Shown in pieces: positions 1-10,581 of a stretch of DNA of 38,361 nucleotides. Below the pieces are notes generated by a model. That model had not been told where the DNA came from. It searched no databases and saw only the letters and a program-made list of their open reading frames with translations. This DNA comes from an uncultured Actinomycetes bacterium (GTDB taxonomy: Bacteria; Actinomycetota; Actinomycetes; Nanopelagicales; Nanopelagicaceae). Positions within the stretch are counted from its first letter, which is position 1. Each line of letters opens with the position of its first letter. The DNA lies in contig CAIUBS010000092.1 in NCBI GenBank assembly GCA_903897475.1, forward strand, positions 1 through 38,361. The letters run 5' to 3'. Both the position numbers and the translations under genes were made by a program.

Positions 1-1
1 G

Positions 2-58
2 ATTGAAGAGCCATCAACACCTGCTCGACTAGAAAAACTCTTGGCTAGTATTAATTAA
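2..58 (+). CDS. C-terminal fragment of an upstream CDS, probably tRNA dimethylallyltransferase MiaA (truncated by window edge)
   Basis: Open frame IEEPSTPARLEKLLASIN* ending in TAATG overlap with dapF; identity inferred only from common actinobacterial miaA-dapF-hflX order. Confidence 0.4.
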   Translation: MEEPSTPARLEKLLASIN

Positions 59-852
59 TGGTTTCAGCAACTTATGGGCATGGTACCCACAACGATTTTG
101 TATTAGTTTTTGATCCAGAAAATAAGATTTTATTTACACCAGAACAAATAAAGAAAATTTGTGACCGCAAAGTAGGAATTGGAAGTGATGGCTTTATAAA
201 AATAATAAAGGTAGATGGTGCTTGGTTTATGGATTACTCAAATTCAGATGGTTCAGTAGCCGAGATGTGTGGAAATGGCATAAGAGTTATGGCCCGCTAC
301 CTAACTGATCGTGGATACCAAGCCAGTGGAATCTATGCCATTAATACACGTGATGGACGAAAATTCTTATCGGTACCAGATGAAGGTGATATTTCAGTCA
401 ACATGGGAAAAGTAACTCAGGTAAATGGTGAGGTATCGGTGCTACAAAATTCAAAAACTTTTGTTGGATTAAACATAGATGTTGGAAATCCGCACGCTGT
501 GGTATTTACAGATAATTTGGAAACAGTGGGAGAACTTAAAAAATTACCCACTGTTTTACCAGAGAATGCTTATCCTGAAGGTGTAAACATTGAGTTTGTT
601 GAGATAGTAGATAATGGCGAAATAAGAATGCGAGTGTTTGAACGCGGAGTTGGTGAAACACAATCATGCGGCACTGGCACTTGTGCGGTGGCGTTAGCTG
701 CAACAATTAAGAGCAAAAAGACGCTACCAATTAAGTGGGTCATAAACCCACCAGGAGGGCGCTTGGTAGTAGAAATTGATGGACATAGTAATGCGACATT
801 AACTGGCCCTGCCGTTCTTGTTAAGGATGTGGAACTGGATAAATATTTGTGA
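58..852 (+). CDS. dapF: Diaminopimelate epimerase
   Basis: GHGTHNDFVL N-terminus, AEMCGNGIRVMARY and GETQSCGTGTCAVA active-site cysteine motifs. Confidence 0.95.
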   Translation: MVSATYGHGTHNDFVLVFDPENKILFTPEQIKKICDRKVGIGSDGFIKIIKVDGAWFMDYSNSDGSVAEMCGNGIRVMARYLTDRGYQASGIYAINTRDGRKFLSVPDEGDISVNMGKVTQVNGEVSVLQNSKTFVGLNIDVGNPHAVVFTDNLETVGELKKLPTVLPENAYPEGVNIEFVEIVDNGEIRMRVFERGVGETQSCGTGTCAVALAATIKSKKTLPIKWVINPPGGRLVVEIDGHSNATLTGPAVLVKDVELDKYL

Positions 853-2291
853 GTGATTCAAAGTTTGATAAAACAACCGGACTTGAAATAGATATTGACT
901 CCCTGATTCGAGAGAATGCACAAGCTGTTGCCGATTACGAACTAAATGAAGCTCCTGAAAGTGCTAACCAAGACTTACAAGATCGCCAAGCTCTTCGCAG
1001 GGTAAGTGGATTATCAACTGAATTACAAGATGTTTCTGATGCTGAATATCGTCAACTTCGCCTGGAAAAAGTTGTGTTAGTTGGCGTTTGGACAGAGGGC
1101 AGCGCTAAGGATGCAGATAATTCAATTAAGGAGTTGGCGGCACTTGCAGAAACAGCTGGTTCACAAGTTATGGAGGCATTAATTCAACGCAGAGACAAGC
1201 CAGATTCGGCGACATTTATTGGCTCTGGAAAAGTTAATGAGGTAAGACAAGCAGTTGTGGCAACTGGTGCAGATACTGTTGTTTGCGATGGCGAACTATC
1301 GCCTGCTCAACTAAGAACTCTTGAACAAAAAGTTAAAGTTAAAGTTATCGATAGAACTGCTTTAATTTTGGATATTTTTGCTCAACATGCAAAGAGTAGG
1401 GAAGGTAAGGCACAAGTTGAGTTAGCGCAGATGTCTTACATGTTACCAAGACTTCGTGGTTGGGGTGAATCGCTTTCTCGCCAGGCTGGTGGAATTGGTG
1501 GCCGTGGACCTGGTGAAACAAAGATTGAAACAGATAGAAGAAGAATTAATGACAAGATGGCTAAGCTTCGTAGAGAAATCAAAGAGATGAAAATTTCCAG
1601 AGATACTAAACGAAGTGAAAGACGTAAAAACAATATTCCATCTGTTGCAATTGCAGGCTACACAAATGCTGGAAAATCTTCACTTCTAAATCGATTAACT
1701 GGAGCAGATGTTCTAGTTGAGAATGCATTATTTGCTACGTTAGATCCAACTGTTAGAAAAACTGAAAGTTCAGATGGCCGAATTTATACACTTGTTGATA
1801 CTGTGGGATTTGTAAGGCACTTACCCCATCAACTAGTTGAAGCATTTAAATCAACACTCGAAGAGGTTTCAGAATCTGATCTCATAGTGCATGTAGTAGA
1901 TGGGTCACACCCTGATCCATTTGAGCAATTAAGGGCTGTTCGCCAAGTTATTAGTGAAATAGGTGGCGGAGAGATTATGGAGATCATTGCCATAAATAAG
2001 GCAGATATAGCCTCACCTGAGGTACTCATGGAAATTTTACGCAAAGAAAGTAACGCCTATGCAATCTCTGCTCGAACCGGGTACGGAATTGATAACTTAC
2101 TAAAGGCAATTGAACAAGCGTTACCTAAGCCAAAGGTAGAAATTAGAGCGATAATCCCATTTAATAGAGGAGACCTTGTAAGTGCAATTCATGAGCAAGG
2201 AGAAATTATTTCCGAAGAGTATCTTCCTGAAGGAACGAAGCTGCATGCAATGGTAGGCGGTGCATTAGCTCGAAAAATTGAATTGTTGTAG
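849..2291 (+). CDS. hflX: GTPase HflX
   Basis: GGIGGRGPGETKIETDRRRI, G1 AGYTNAGKSSLLNRLTGA, G3 DTVGF, G4 NKAD. Confidence 0.95.
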   Translation: MSDSKFDKTTGLEIDIDSLIRENAQAVADYELNEAPESANQDLQDRQALRRVSGLSTELQDVSDAEYRQLRLEKVVLVGVWTEGSAKDADNSIKELAALAETAGSQVMEALIQRRDKPDSATFIGSGKVNEVRQAVVATGADTVVCDGELSPAQLRTLEQKVKVKVIDRTALILDIFAQHAKSREGKAQVELAQMSYMLPRLRGWGESLSRQAGGIGGRGPGETKIETDRRRINDKMAKLRREIKEMKISRDTKRSERRKNNIPSVAIAGYTNAGKSSLLNRLTGADVLVENALFATLDPTVRKTESSDGRIYTLVDTVGFVRHLPHQLVEAFKSTLEEVSESDLIVHVVDGSHPDPFEQLRAVRQVISEIGGGEIMEIIAINKADIASPEVLMEILRKESNAYAISARTGYGIDNLLKAIEQALPKPKVEIRAIIPFNRGDLVSAIHEQGEIISEEYLPEGTKLHAMVGGALARKIELL

Positions 2292-2399
2292 TACTTGGAA
2301 TAAAACTATCTGGAGCGTTTAGATAACTTATAGTTATTAACTTTTCCACAAATTTACTAAACCAAAGCAAGATACTTTAAAAACCTATTTAATTACATC

Positions 2400-2981
2400 A
2401 TGTTTGAATTCAATTTTACGCCAGATCAAAAGCGGGGACTAATAATAATTTTTGCAGCAATGCTCGGATTGGCAAGTTTCTATTATTTCAACTCTAGGCC
2501 AGCTGCGGAGCAATCGGCGGTTAGTATTACAGAACCTATCCCACAACAATCGATCGCAACTGAATTAATAATAAATGTGGCTGGCAAAGTACAAAATCCA
2601 GGTGTCTATCAACTACCTCAAGGTTCTCGGGTAATTGATGCACTTAATGCTGCGGGCAATCAACTTAAAGGCGTTGATATAAGTGATATCAATTTAGCTA
2701 GAGTTTTAGTTGATGGTGAACAGATTTTAATTGGTGCCAACAAACAGCAAGGTTTGAAAGTAAAACCAAAAAAAATAACTGCAGATAATCCACTTGATAT
2801 TAATCGAGCAACACTTTCTCAACTTGATACCTTGCCAGGAATCGGACCAGTTACCGGTCAGCGAATCATTGACTACCGAACAAAAGTTGGTCGGATTAAT
2901 TCAATCGATGAGTTAAAGAAAATTTCAGGGTTAGGTGGAGCAAAATTCGAAGAGATAAGGTTGTTGCTCCGAGTCCTTTAG
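2400..2981 (+). CDS. comEA: Competence protein ComEA (SLBB + helix-hairpin-helix DNA-binding)
   Basis: N-terminal TM, SLBB-like VAGKVQNPGVYQLPQGSRVIDAL, C-terminal HhH DINRATLSQLDTLPGIGPVTGQRIIDYR. Confidence 0.9.
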   Translation: MFEFNFTPDQKRGLIIIFAAMLGLASFYYFNSRPAAEQSAVSITEPIPQQSIATELIINVAGKVQNPGVYQLPQGSRVIDALNAAGNQLKGVDISDINLARVLVDGEQILIGANKQQGLKVKPKKITADNPLDINRATLSQLDTLPGIGPVTGQRIIDYRTKVGRINSIDELKKISGLGGAKFEEIRLLLRVL

Positions 2982-5227
2982 AAATTCCTCTCTTCTGGGT
3001 TGGTATATCTTTATGGGCCTCGGCGGCTTTAGTTGGGTTTTTCCCAAGCCTAAAATCTTTTCTACTACTGGCTACAGTATTGCTTGCAATAATTTGCAGA
3101 AAAAGAACCTTTTTTATTCTTATTCTCACTTTTTTAGTGGGTATATTTCTTATTTGGATCAAGCAATCTTCCCTTGAAAATCAATTTTTATCTTCTCAAT
3201 TTAATAATGTTGTTGAAATTAAGGCAATAATTCGTAGCGATCCTGTTCTAAAATCAGGCAAGATATTTGGTTCTAATAGGCGAGCGGATGAATATTCACT
3301 GCTTGTAAAACTTATCCAAATAAATGATAGAAAAATTAATCTGCCTGCCAGACTTAAATATGATTCAAACATTTCCCTTCAAATGGACCAATATATTTCA
3401 GCAAAAGTTAGGTTGATCAAAACACGAGAAAGTAAAGTTGCCGCTTTGGCGGTTGCCCAGGAATCAATCTCTATTTTAAGTCCTCCGAGAAAACTCTTTC
3501 ATATTACTGAGGTAATTCGAGAAAATTTTAGAAATCACTCAGATGGATCTTTATCAGATTCACTCGTTCCTGGATTAGTAGTAGGAGATACCTCACTTCA
3601 AAATAATGAATTTAAAGAGCAAATGCAGAAAGTCGGACTGTCTCACTTAACAGCAGTTAGTGGGGCTAATTTTGTACTAGTAGCTACTTTCCTACTCTGG
3701 CTACTGCAATTTATGGTAAAAAAATTAAAGCACCGTTTGATAATAGTTTCATTAGTTTTGTTTCTTTTTATATTCTTAGTCAGACCCACGCCATCTGTAT
3801 TACGGGCTGCTGTTATGACTTTGGTTGTGCTCATTGCAAGATATCGTGGAGAAAGCTCACGGGGAATTGCATCGCTGGGTGCAGCAATTACTTTACTTAT
3901 TTTATTGGATCCATTTCAGGCTATAGATCCTGGATTTGCTTTATCGGTTCTTGCAACTACTGGAATATTGTTAATTTCACCCATTATTGAAAGTAAGCTT
4001 GAAAATGTACTTAAACTAAAATGGCTAGTTGAATCGATTGCGATTCCCGTTAGTGCCACAATTCTATGTCTGCCTGTGATTTTACTTTTATCTAATCAAT
4101 TTTCACTAGCTACAATCCCAGCGAATATTTTTGTTGCTCCAGCAATTGCTCCAATTACTGTACTGGGATTCTTGAGTGCAGTAATAACTCCATTTATACC
4201 CATTATTGGATTAATTTTATTCAAAGTAGCCTCGTTTTTTGCCAATTATATTGTTCTCATAAGTGGCGTGATGGATAAGTTTCCATCTATTCATTTCAAT
4301 GATACTCGATTATTTATATTAATTTTTATTCTGCTTCTAGCTCTTCTACTTCAACATAGGAAAAAAGTTGCCCTAGTTATTGCAGCATTACTGCTTACTC
4401 AAATTGTTTTCGTAACCATCTCGTGGCCAGGTAGAGACTGGCAACTTGCAAATTGTGATGTTGGTCAGGGAGATGCAATGGTGATTAACTTAGGGAGAAA
4501 CTCGGCAATAGTTGTAGATACAGGACCTGATTCAAATGCCATAGATAGGTGCTTAAGGGTGTTAAGTATTAAATCAATACCCCTGTTGATTCTGACGCAT
4601 TTTCATTCAGATCATGTTGGTGCCATCTTGGGTGTAAAAAAGAATCGATCAATTGGACAAGTCTGGATCTCTAATCTAAGTCAACCGATATCTACCTATG
4701 AAAGAGTAATTAAGGAGCTATCTGGTATCAAAGTAAGGAGTGTAAGTAAGGGGGAAAGTTATAAGTTTTCCAACAGTGACACTTCAATAGAAGTTTTATG
4801 GCCTCAAGCCAATCAATTAAATTTTGCCCAACTGCCAGGGGATGGTTCCAAAATTAATAACTCAAGTATCTCAATGATACTGAGAACTAAGTACATATCA
4901 CTTTTTGCAGGTGGTGATATAGAGCCTGAGGTTCAAGAGTTGATTACTAATTCTGGTTTACTATCAGACATAGACATACTCAAGGTTTCTCACCATGGAT
5001 CGGCCTATCAGTATCTACCAATGCTTGATATTCTAAAACCAGAGGTCGCAATTATCAGTGTTGGTCGTGAAAATACTTACGGTCATCCAGACGGTGAATT
5101 TTTGAATGAGCTAGATAAAAGATCTATTGCGGTTTGGCGAACAGATATATCTGGTGGCATATCGGTTGCTCCAAGCAATAAGATCAGGGTAACTGGAAAA
5201 GAATGGTGGAAAATCAAGTGGGGTTAG
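2945..5227 (+). CDS. comEC: ComEC/Rec2 DNA internalisation channel (ORF track start TTG 3080; coding-like frame extends upstream, start uncertain: ATT 2945 or ATT 2984)
   Basis: Competence TM domain (LVVGDTSLQ...HLTAVSGANFVLV) plus metallo-beta-lactamase-like domain (DVGQGDAMVI, THFHSDHVGAI, VSHHGS). Frame 2912-3080 is open and encodes hydrophobic segments. Confidence 0.9.
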   Translation: MRRDKVVAPSPLEIPLFWVGISLWASAALVGFFPSLKSFLLLATVLLAIICRKRTFFILILTFLVGIFLIWIKQSSLENQFLSSQFNNVVEIKAIIRSDPVLKSGKIFGSNRRADEYSLLVKLIQINDRKINLPARLKYDSNISLQMDQYISAKVRLIKTRESKVAALAVAQESISILSPPRKLFHITEVIRENFRNHSDGSLSDSLVPGLVVGDTSLQNNEFKEQMQKVGLSHLTAVSGANFVLVATFLLWLLQFMVKKLKHRLIIVSLVLFLFIFLVRPTPSVLRAAVMTLVVLIARYRGESSRGIASLGAAITLLILLDPFQAIDPGFALSVLATTGILLISPIIESKLENVLKLKWLVESIAIPVSATILCLPVILLLSNQFSLATIPANIFVAPAIAPITVLGFLSAVITPFIPIIGLILFKVASFFANYIVLISGVMDKFPSIHFNDTRLFILIFILLLALLLQHRKKVALVIAALLLTQIVFVTISWPGRDWQLANCDVGQGDAMVINLGRNSAIVVDTGPDSNAIDRCLRVLSIKSIPLLILTHFHSDHVGAILGVKKNRSIGQVWISNLSQPISTYERVIKELSGIKVRSVSKGESYKFSNSDTSIEVLWPQANQLNFAQLPGDGSKINNSSISMILRTKYISLFAGGDIEPEVQELITNSGLLSDIDILKVSHHGSAYQYLPMLDILKPEVAIISVGRENTYGHPDGEFLNELDKRSIAVWRTDISGGISVAPSNKIRVTGKEWWKIKWG

Positions 5228-6162
5228 TGCTGATCCAAGGGCCAGAGAGTCTTTTGGCAGATCGTGCTATTTCGCAGGTCATTTCAAAGTATCCAAATGC
5301 TCAAATATCTAATTTACATTCAGATGAACTTGAAGTTGGAGTAATAACCGATAACTTAGCGCCTTCACTTTTTGGAGATCAGAGAGTAGTTGTAATAAGG
5401 GAAATACAAGATCTAGCAGCAGAATGCACTGAAGAGATAGCTTCATATCTAGAAAATCAAGATGAGAATCTAGTGTTAGTGCTTTGGCATAAGGGTGGTG
5501 TAAAGGGGAAGGGCTTGGTTGATAAAGTTAAAAAGCTTAATCCACAACTTTTATCGGCAGAAGCTATTAAAAAAGATAGTGAAAAATCAGATTTCATACG
5601 AAATGAGTTTAAAAATCTAAATAGAAAGATTTCAACTGAGGCTGTTCAAGCATTAATAGATTCATTAGGTAGTGATTTGAGAGAATTAGGTGCAGCATGT
5701 TCTCAATTGGCTTCTGATGTTGAATTACAAAAGATCATTGATGCAGAGGATGTAGCAAAATATCAGCAAGGCAGGGTTGAAAGCACTGGATTTGATGTTG
5801 CAGATGCCGCAGTAGAAGGGAAAACAGCTGAGGCTTTAATAGCGCTTAGAAATGCTTTAGCTACAGGAACTGATCCAGTACTAATTGTTAGTGCACTTGC
5901 ATCTTCATTTAGGACGCTAGCAAAAGTTTCTGGTAGCTCCAAAAGTTCAAATCCATATGAATTAGCATCTTCACTTGCACTTGCACCCTGGCAAATTGAC
6001 AAAGCTAGAAAGCAGTTAAATGGATGGAGTGAAAATGGATTGGTAAAGGCTGTGATTGCAATTGCAGCTGTTGATGCTGATATTAAGGGTGCTGCGAGTG
6101 ATCCAAAATACGCCCTAGAACGGGCGATCATGACGGTCTCGACTGCAAAAAGTACTCGCTAA
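5203..6162 (+). CDS. holA: DNA polymerase III subunit delta
   Basis: Full-length HolA-like protein (LIQGPESLLADRAI..., GVKGKGLVDKVKKL, LGSDLRELGAACSQLA) directly after comEC. Confidence 0.9.
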   Translation: MVENQVGLVLIQGPESLLADRAISQVISKYPNAQISNLHSDELEVGVITDNLAPSLFGDQRVVVIREIQDLAAECTEEIASYLENQDENLVLVLWHKGGVKGKGLVDKVKKLNPQLLSAEAIKKDSEKSDFIRNEFKNLNRKISTEAVQALIDSLGSDLRELGAACSQLASDVELQKIIDAEDVAKYQQGRVESTGFDVADAAVEGKTAEALIALRNALATGTDPVLIVSALASSFRTLAKVSGSSKSSNPYELASSLALAPWQIDKARKQLNGWSENGLVKAVIAIAAVDADIKGAASDPKYALERAIMTVSTAKSTR

Positions 6163-6173
6163 GTAGGCTCAGT

Positions 6174-6202
6174 TTGAGCGTAGTGGCTGGCGCTGATATC
6201 CT
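6174..6202 (+). promoter_or_regulatory. Candidate promoter for rpsT (TTGAGC - 17 nt - TATCCT, extended -10 TGATATCCT)
   Basis: Hexamer spacing read directly from sequence; no experimental support. Confidence 0.4.
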
Positions 6203-6248
6203 TGCCAACTTGAAGCGAATAAAACTAAACGAGAAAAGGTAATCCTAA

Positions 6249-6518
6249 GTGGCAAACATTAAGTCTCAGATCAAACGAATCCGTACTAACAACAAAGCAC
6301 AGGATCGCAACCGGGCTTATCGTTCAGCGCTTCGTACTGCAATTCGCAAGTTTAGAGAAGCAGTAACTGCCGGAGATGCTGCAAAAATTAAATCAGAGTT
6401 TAAGGATGCATCTCGCACGCTAGATATGGCAGTTTCAAAAGGTGTTATTCATGCCAACAACGCGGCAAACAAAAAATCAGCAATGGCTAAATTGGCCAAC
6501 AAAGCTGGTATTCGTTAA
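6249..6518 (+). CDS. rpsT: 30S ribosomal protein S20
   Basis: [38 protein letters not shown] start. Confidence 0.97.
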   Translation: MANIKSQIKRIRTNNKAQDRNRAYRSALRTAIRKFREAVTAGDAAKIKSEFKDASRTLDMAVSKGVIHANNAANKKSAMAKLANKAGIR

Positions 6519-6543
6519 TTTTTTAGTCTCCCTTAAGGCATAG

Positions 6544-8409
6544 ATGCCTGCTATTTCGATTGCAAAATCTCCGCAACCTGCTGCAACTGCTCCACAGCAA
6601 ATTAGAAATTTCTGCATCATTGCTCATATTGATCATGGTAAATCGACGTTGGCAGATCGCATGCTTGGAATCACAGGTGTTGTAGAGGATAGAAACATGC
6701 GCGCACAATATTTAGATCGTATGGATATTGAGCGTGAACGGGGCATAACTATTAAAAGTCAGGCAGTTAGGTTGCCTTGGCGTTCTGGTATCGATGGCCA
6801 AGAATATATTTTAAATATGATTGATACGCCAGGACATGTTGATTTTACCTATGAAGTTTCCAGGTCACTAGCTGCATGCGAAGGAGCAATCCTATTAGTT
6901 GATTGTGCTCAAGGTATTGAAGCTCAAACTCTTGCTAATTTATATCTTGCGATGGAAAACAACCTGACCATCATTCCAGTCTTAAATAAAATTGATCTAC
7001 CGGCTGCTCAGCCTGATAAATTTGCGGAAGAGTTGGCTAATTTAATCGGATGTAAACCAGAGGATTGCCTTAGGGTTTCAGGCAAAACTGGTGAAGGTGT
7101 TGAAGTTTTACTTGATCAAATTGTTAAGCAAATTCCACCTCCAGTCGGAGACCCTAAAGCTCCAACTCGGGCATTAATTTTTGATTCAGTGTATGACTCC
7201 TATCGTGGTGTTGTCACTTATGTTCGAGTAGTAGATGGACACTTATCTCCAAGAGATCAAATTCAAATGTATTCAACTGGAGTTCGGCATGAGATGTTGG
7301 AGGTCGGTGTAATTTCTCCAGAACCAATAGCTAGTAATGGGCTAGGTGTTGGAGAGGTCGGCTACTTAATTACGGGTGTAAAAGATGTAAGGCAATCTCG
7401 AGTGGGCGATACTGTGACAACTTATAACAATCCAGCAAAGGTTGCACTTGCTGGATATAAAGATCCAAAACCAATGGTATTTTCTGGATTATTTCCACTA
7501 GATGGTGCGGAGTATCCAATGCTGCGTGAGGCATTGGATAAATTACAATTAAATGATGCTGCTCTAGTTTTTGAACCAGAATCCTCTGCCGCATTAGGTT
7601 TTGGTTTCAGGTGTGGATTCCTTGGCTTACTCCATATGGAGATTGTTAGAGAACGATTAGAAAGAGAAGCCGGGTTAACATTAATATCTACTGCGCCAAG
7701 CGTTGTGTATAACGTTACATTAGATGATGGCAAAAAACTTGTCGTGACAAACCCATCAGAATACCCTGATGGCAAAATTGCAGAAGTTTATGAACCAATA
7801 GTTAAGGCAACGATATTAGCTCCAAGTGAATTTATAGGAACGATTATGGAATTATGTCAGCAGCGTAGAGGTGTTCAAAAAGGAATGGACTATCTATCTG
7901 AGGATCGTATTGAGATCAGATATACGCTACCACTAGCAGAAATTGTTTTTGATTTTTTCGATCAACTTAAATCACGCACTCGAGGTTATGCTTCTTTGGA
8001 TTATGAACCGATAGGTGAAGAGGTGGGCGATCTTGTTAAAGTTGATATTCTCCTACAGGGTGAAAAAGTCGATGCATTTAGCCAAATAGTTCATAGAGAT
8101 AAAGCGTACGCATACGGTGTTTCAATGACTGGAAAATTACGAGAGTTGATACCTCGACAGCAATTTGAGGTCCCGATTCAGGCAGCAATAGGAGCAAAAA
8201 TTATTGCTCGAGAAAATATTAGGGCAATTAGAAAAGATGTGCTTGCCAAGTGTTATGGCGGAGATATAACTCGTAAGCGTAAACTCTTAGAGAAACAAAA
8301 AGAAGGTAAGAAGAGAATGAAAATGGTAGGACGAGTTGAAGTTCCACAGGAGGCCTTCATTGCTGCTCTTACAACGGATTCAGATAAAGCGAGTGAAAAG
8401 AAAAAGTAA
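6544..8409 (+). CDS. lepA: Translation elongation factor 4 LepA
   Basis: [39 protein letters not shown]-terminal [24 protein letters not shown]. Confidence 0.98.
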   Translation: MPAISIAKSPQPAATAPQQIRNFCIIAHIDHGKSTLADRMLGITGVVEDRNMRAQYLDRMDIERERGITIKSQAVRLPWRSGIDGQEYILNMIDTPGHVDFTYEVSRSLAACEGAILLVDCAQGIEAQTLANLYLAMENNLTIIPVLNKIDLPAAQPDKFAEELANLIGCKPEDCLRVSGKTGEGVEVLLDQIVKQIPPPVGDPKAPTRALIFDSVYDSYRGVVTYVRVVDGHLSPRDQIQMYSTGVRHEMLEVGVISPEPIASNGLGVGEVGYLITGVKDVRQSRVGDTVTTYNNPAKVALAGYKDPKPMVFSGLFPLDGAEYPMLREALDKLQLNDAALVFEPESSAALGFGFRCGFLGLLHMEIVRERLEREAGLTLISTAPSVVYNVTLDDGKKLVVTNPSEYPDGKIAEVYEPIVKATILAPSEFIGTIMELCQQRRGVQKGMDYLSEDRIEIRYTLPLAEIVFDFFDQLKSRTRGYASLDYEPIGEEVGDLVKVDILLQGEKVDAFSQIVHRDKAYAYGVSMTGKLRELIPRQQFEVPIQAAIGAKIIARENIRAIRKDVLAKCYGGDITRKRKLLEKQKEGKKRMKMVGRVEVPQEAFIAALTTDSDKASEKKK

Positions 8410-9555
8410 TTGAAACTTGCCTTCTATATACATATCCCTTACTGCAGTAAAAGGTGCGGGTATTGCGATTTTAATACCTACACGCCATCTGAACTTAAAA
8501 TATCAACTGGATTGAGTGAAATTTCAAATAATTATATTAATTTAGTCATTAAGGAATTGGATTTAGTTAAAATTAAAATAGCTGAATCAATAAGTGTTTC
8601 ATCAATTTTCTTCGGGGGCGGGACTCCATCGTTAATGGAGCCAAGTGACATTGGTCGGGTAATTAAGAAAATTGGAGATAATTTCGATCTTACAAATAAG
8701 ACAGAGGTCACACTTGAGGTTAATCCTGACTCAGTAGATAAAATAAAATTACAGAGATTTTTTGATGAAGGAATAAATAGATTGTCAATAGGAATGCAAT
8801 CGGCTGTACCCAAAGTTTTACAAACTTTAGATCGAACTCATAACCCTGAGAATGTTTCAAAGGTAGTAAATTGGGCATCAGAGATCGGATTTAAACAAAT
8901 TTCGGTAGATTTGATTTATGGGACCCCTGGTGAAAGTAAAGAAGATTGGCAGACTTCGATTGAGGCAGCGCTAGCACTTCCAATTTCCCATATATCTGCC
9001 TACGCATTAATTGTTGAGCCTGGTACCAAATTAGCTGCACAAATAAAAAGAGGAGAAGTCGAGCAAGTAGATGATGACCTTATGGCTGAGAAATATTTGA
9101 TGGCAGACCAGTTGTTTACTAAAGCAGGTTTTAATTGGTATGAGTTAAGTAATTGGGCTAAAAATGAATCACATAGCAAACATAATCTCTCTTATTGGCT
9201 GGGCGAAAATTGGTGGGGTATAGGACCTGGCGCTCATTCTCATTTAAATGGAGAAAGATTCTGGAATGTAAAGCATCCAAATTCATATAAGGAAAAAATT
9301 GAGTTAAATCAATTACCAATTGCAGACTCTGAAATTTTGAATAAGAATCAGATTGAGAGTGAAAGACTTATGCTCTCAATCAGGTTAACCAGCGGAATTG
9401 AAACCAAATCTTTGAATGAAAAACAACTAAATAACCTTGCCGGATATGTTGATTCTGGTCACCTTAATCACTCGGATTGGCAGCGGGGAAGAGCGACACT
9501 TACCTTAGACGGCAGACTTATTGCTGATCGAATAGTCCGAGAAATACTGTTGTAG
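8410..9555 (+). CDS. hemW: Radical SAM heme chaperone HemW (coproporphyrinogen III oxidase-like)
   Basis: YIHIPYCSKRCGYCDFNTY CxxxCxxC motif, FFGGGTPSLM; TTG start in TAATTG overlap. Confidence 0.93.
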   Translation: MKLAFYIHIPYCSKRCGYCDFNTYTPSELKISTGLSEISNNYINLVIKELDLVKIKIAESISVSSIFFGGGTPSLMEPSDIGRVIKKIGDNFDLTNKTEVTLEVNPDSVDKIKLQRFFDEGINRLSIGMQSAVPKVLQTLDRTHNPENVSKVVNWASEIGFKQISVDLIYGTPGESKEDWQTSIEAALALPISHISAYALIVEPGTKLAAQIKRGEVEQVDDDLMAEKYLMADQLFTKAGFNWYELSNWAKNESHSKHNLSYWLGENWWGIGPGAHSHLNGERFWNVKHPNSYKEKIELNQLPIADSEILNKNQIESERLMLSIRLTSGIETKSLNEKQLNNLAGYVDSGHLNHSDWQRGRATLTLDGRLIADRIVREILL

Positions 9556-9567
9556 TAGCGTTGGCAT

Positions 9568-10581
9568 ATGGGAAATAAAATGCACGGTAGACAACTTAAA
9601 ATCCTTCGGGCAATTGTTGACGAGTACGTCTCTACTGAAGAGCCTGTTGGTTCCAAGACACTAGCAGCTCGTTCCGGGCTTGGGGTTTCACCTGCAACTA
9701 TAAGAAATGAAATGGCAGTATTAGAAGATGCCGGTCTAATTACTCAGCCACATACAAGCGCTGGACGAATTCCCACAAATAAGGGTTATAGAGTTTTTGT
9801 TGATCAGCTCTCTGAAATAAAGCCACTTTCGAATGCTGAACGGAGGGCAATTGAAAATTTTTTGGATGGAGCTACAGATTTAGATGATGTAATTTCTAGA
9901 ACTGTAAGGCTACTAGCTCAAGTCACAAAACAAGTTGCTGTTGTGCAATATCCATCACTGATAAAAGCTAAAGTTAGGCATGTTGAATTAGTCCTATTGA
10001 ATAATTCAAGAGTTATGATCGTTCTAATTACTGATGCTGGAAGAGTTGAGCAGCGAATGGTTGAATTACCATTTGAAATTAGCGACGCATCATTAGCTGA
10101 TTTGCATAAAAAACTTAACACTAAGATTGCTAAGCAAACACTATCTAATATAGCTGGGACTTTAGACGGAATCAGTTCTGGCTACAATGGTCATGACAAG
10201 TCTAATGTGGTGGTCATAATTACAACTTTAATTGAGATGGCTATTGAACATCCCGAAGAGAAAGTAGTTTTTGCCGGAACTTCCAATTTGGCTAGAGCTA
10301 ATCAGGATCTATCAAGCAGTATGCAATCAATTTTAGAAGCTCTTGAGGAGCAAGTCGTTCTTCTAAGGTTGCTATCTGGTACAGACTCTTCTGTCAGAGT
10401 AAAAATTGGAGATGAACAAAGCGAGAAGAGTTTTAAGAAAACAAGTTTAGTAACAGTGGGTTATGCCGGCGTAGGCGCTTTAGGCGTATTGGGGCCAACT
10501 CGCATGGATTACGCCTCCTCGATAAGTGCTGTTAATGCAGTTGCAAATTATGTTGGTAGATTTTTGACAGAGAGCAAATAA
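9568..10581 (+). CDS. hrcA: Heat-inducible transcriptional repressor HrcA
   Basis: RQLKILRAIVDEYVSTEEPVGSKTLA...SPATIRNEMAVLEDAGLITQPHTSAGRIPTNKGYR and GVGALGVLGPTRMDYASSISAV. Confidence 0.96.
   Translation: MGNKMHGRQLKILRAIVDEYVSTEEPVGSKTLAARSGLGVSPATIRNEMAVLEDAGLITQPHTSAGRIPTNKGYRVFVDQLSEIKPLSNAERRAIENFLDGATDLDDVISRTVRLLAQVTKQVAVVQYPSLIKAKVRHVELVLLNNSRVMIVLITDAGRVEQRMVELPFEISDASLADLHKKLNTKIAKQTLSNIAGTLDGISSGYNGHDKSNVVVIITTLIEMAIEHPEEKVVFAGTSNLARANQDLSSSMQSILEALEEQVVLLRLLSGTDSSVRVKIGDEQSEKSFKKTSLVTVGYAGVGALGVLGPTRMDYASSISAVNAVANYVGRFLTESK

Noticed and set aside
1436-1633. Antisense ORFs listed in the track (e.g. 1436-1633, 5763-6131, 15091-15450, 34076-34390)
   Set aside because: They lie inside well-supported + strand genes, have low-complexity Ser/Leu/Ile-rich translations and no recognisable domains; treated as shadow ORFs.
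2323-2337. AT-rich hairpin ATAACT-TAT-AGTTAT between hflX and comEA
   Set aside because: Only 6 bp of A/T-rich stem without a clear U tract; likely by chance in AT-rich DNA.
2975-2985. Programmed frameshift at CTT TAG joining comEA to comEC (prfB-like)
   Set aside because: prfB-type slippage is +1, whereas comEC is in the -1 frame relative to comEA, and no classic X_XXY_YYZ heptamer is present; retained only as a minor alternative in the comEC finding.
9540-9600. CIRCE element expected near hrcA
   Set aside because: No TTAGCACTC-N9-GAGTGCTAA-like sequence seen around the hemW/hrcA junction; CIRCE sites probably lie at groES/groEL elsewhere.
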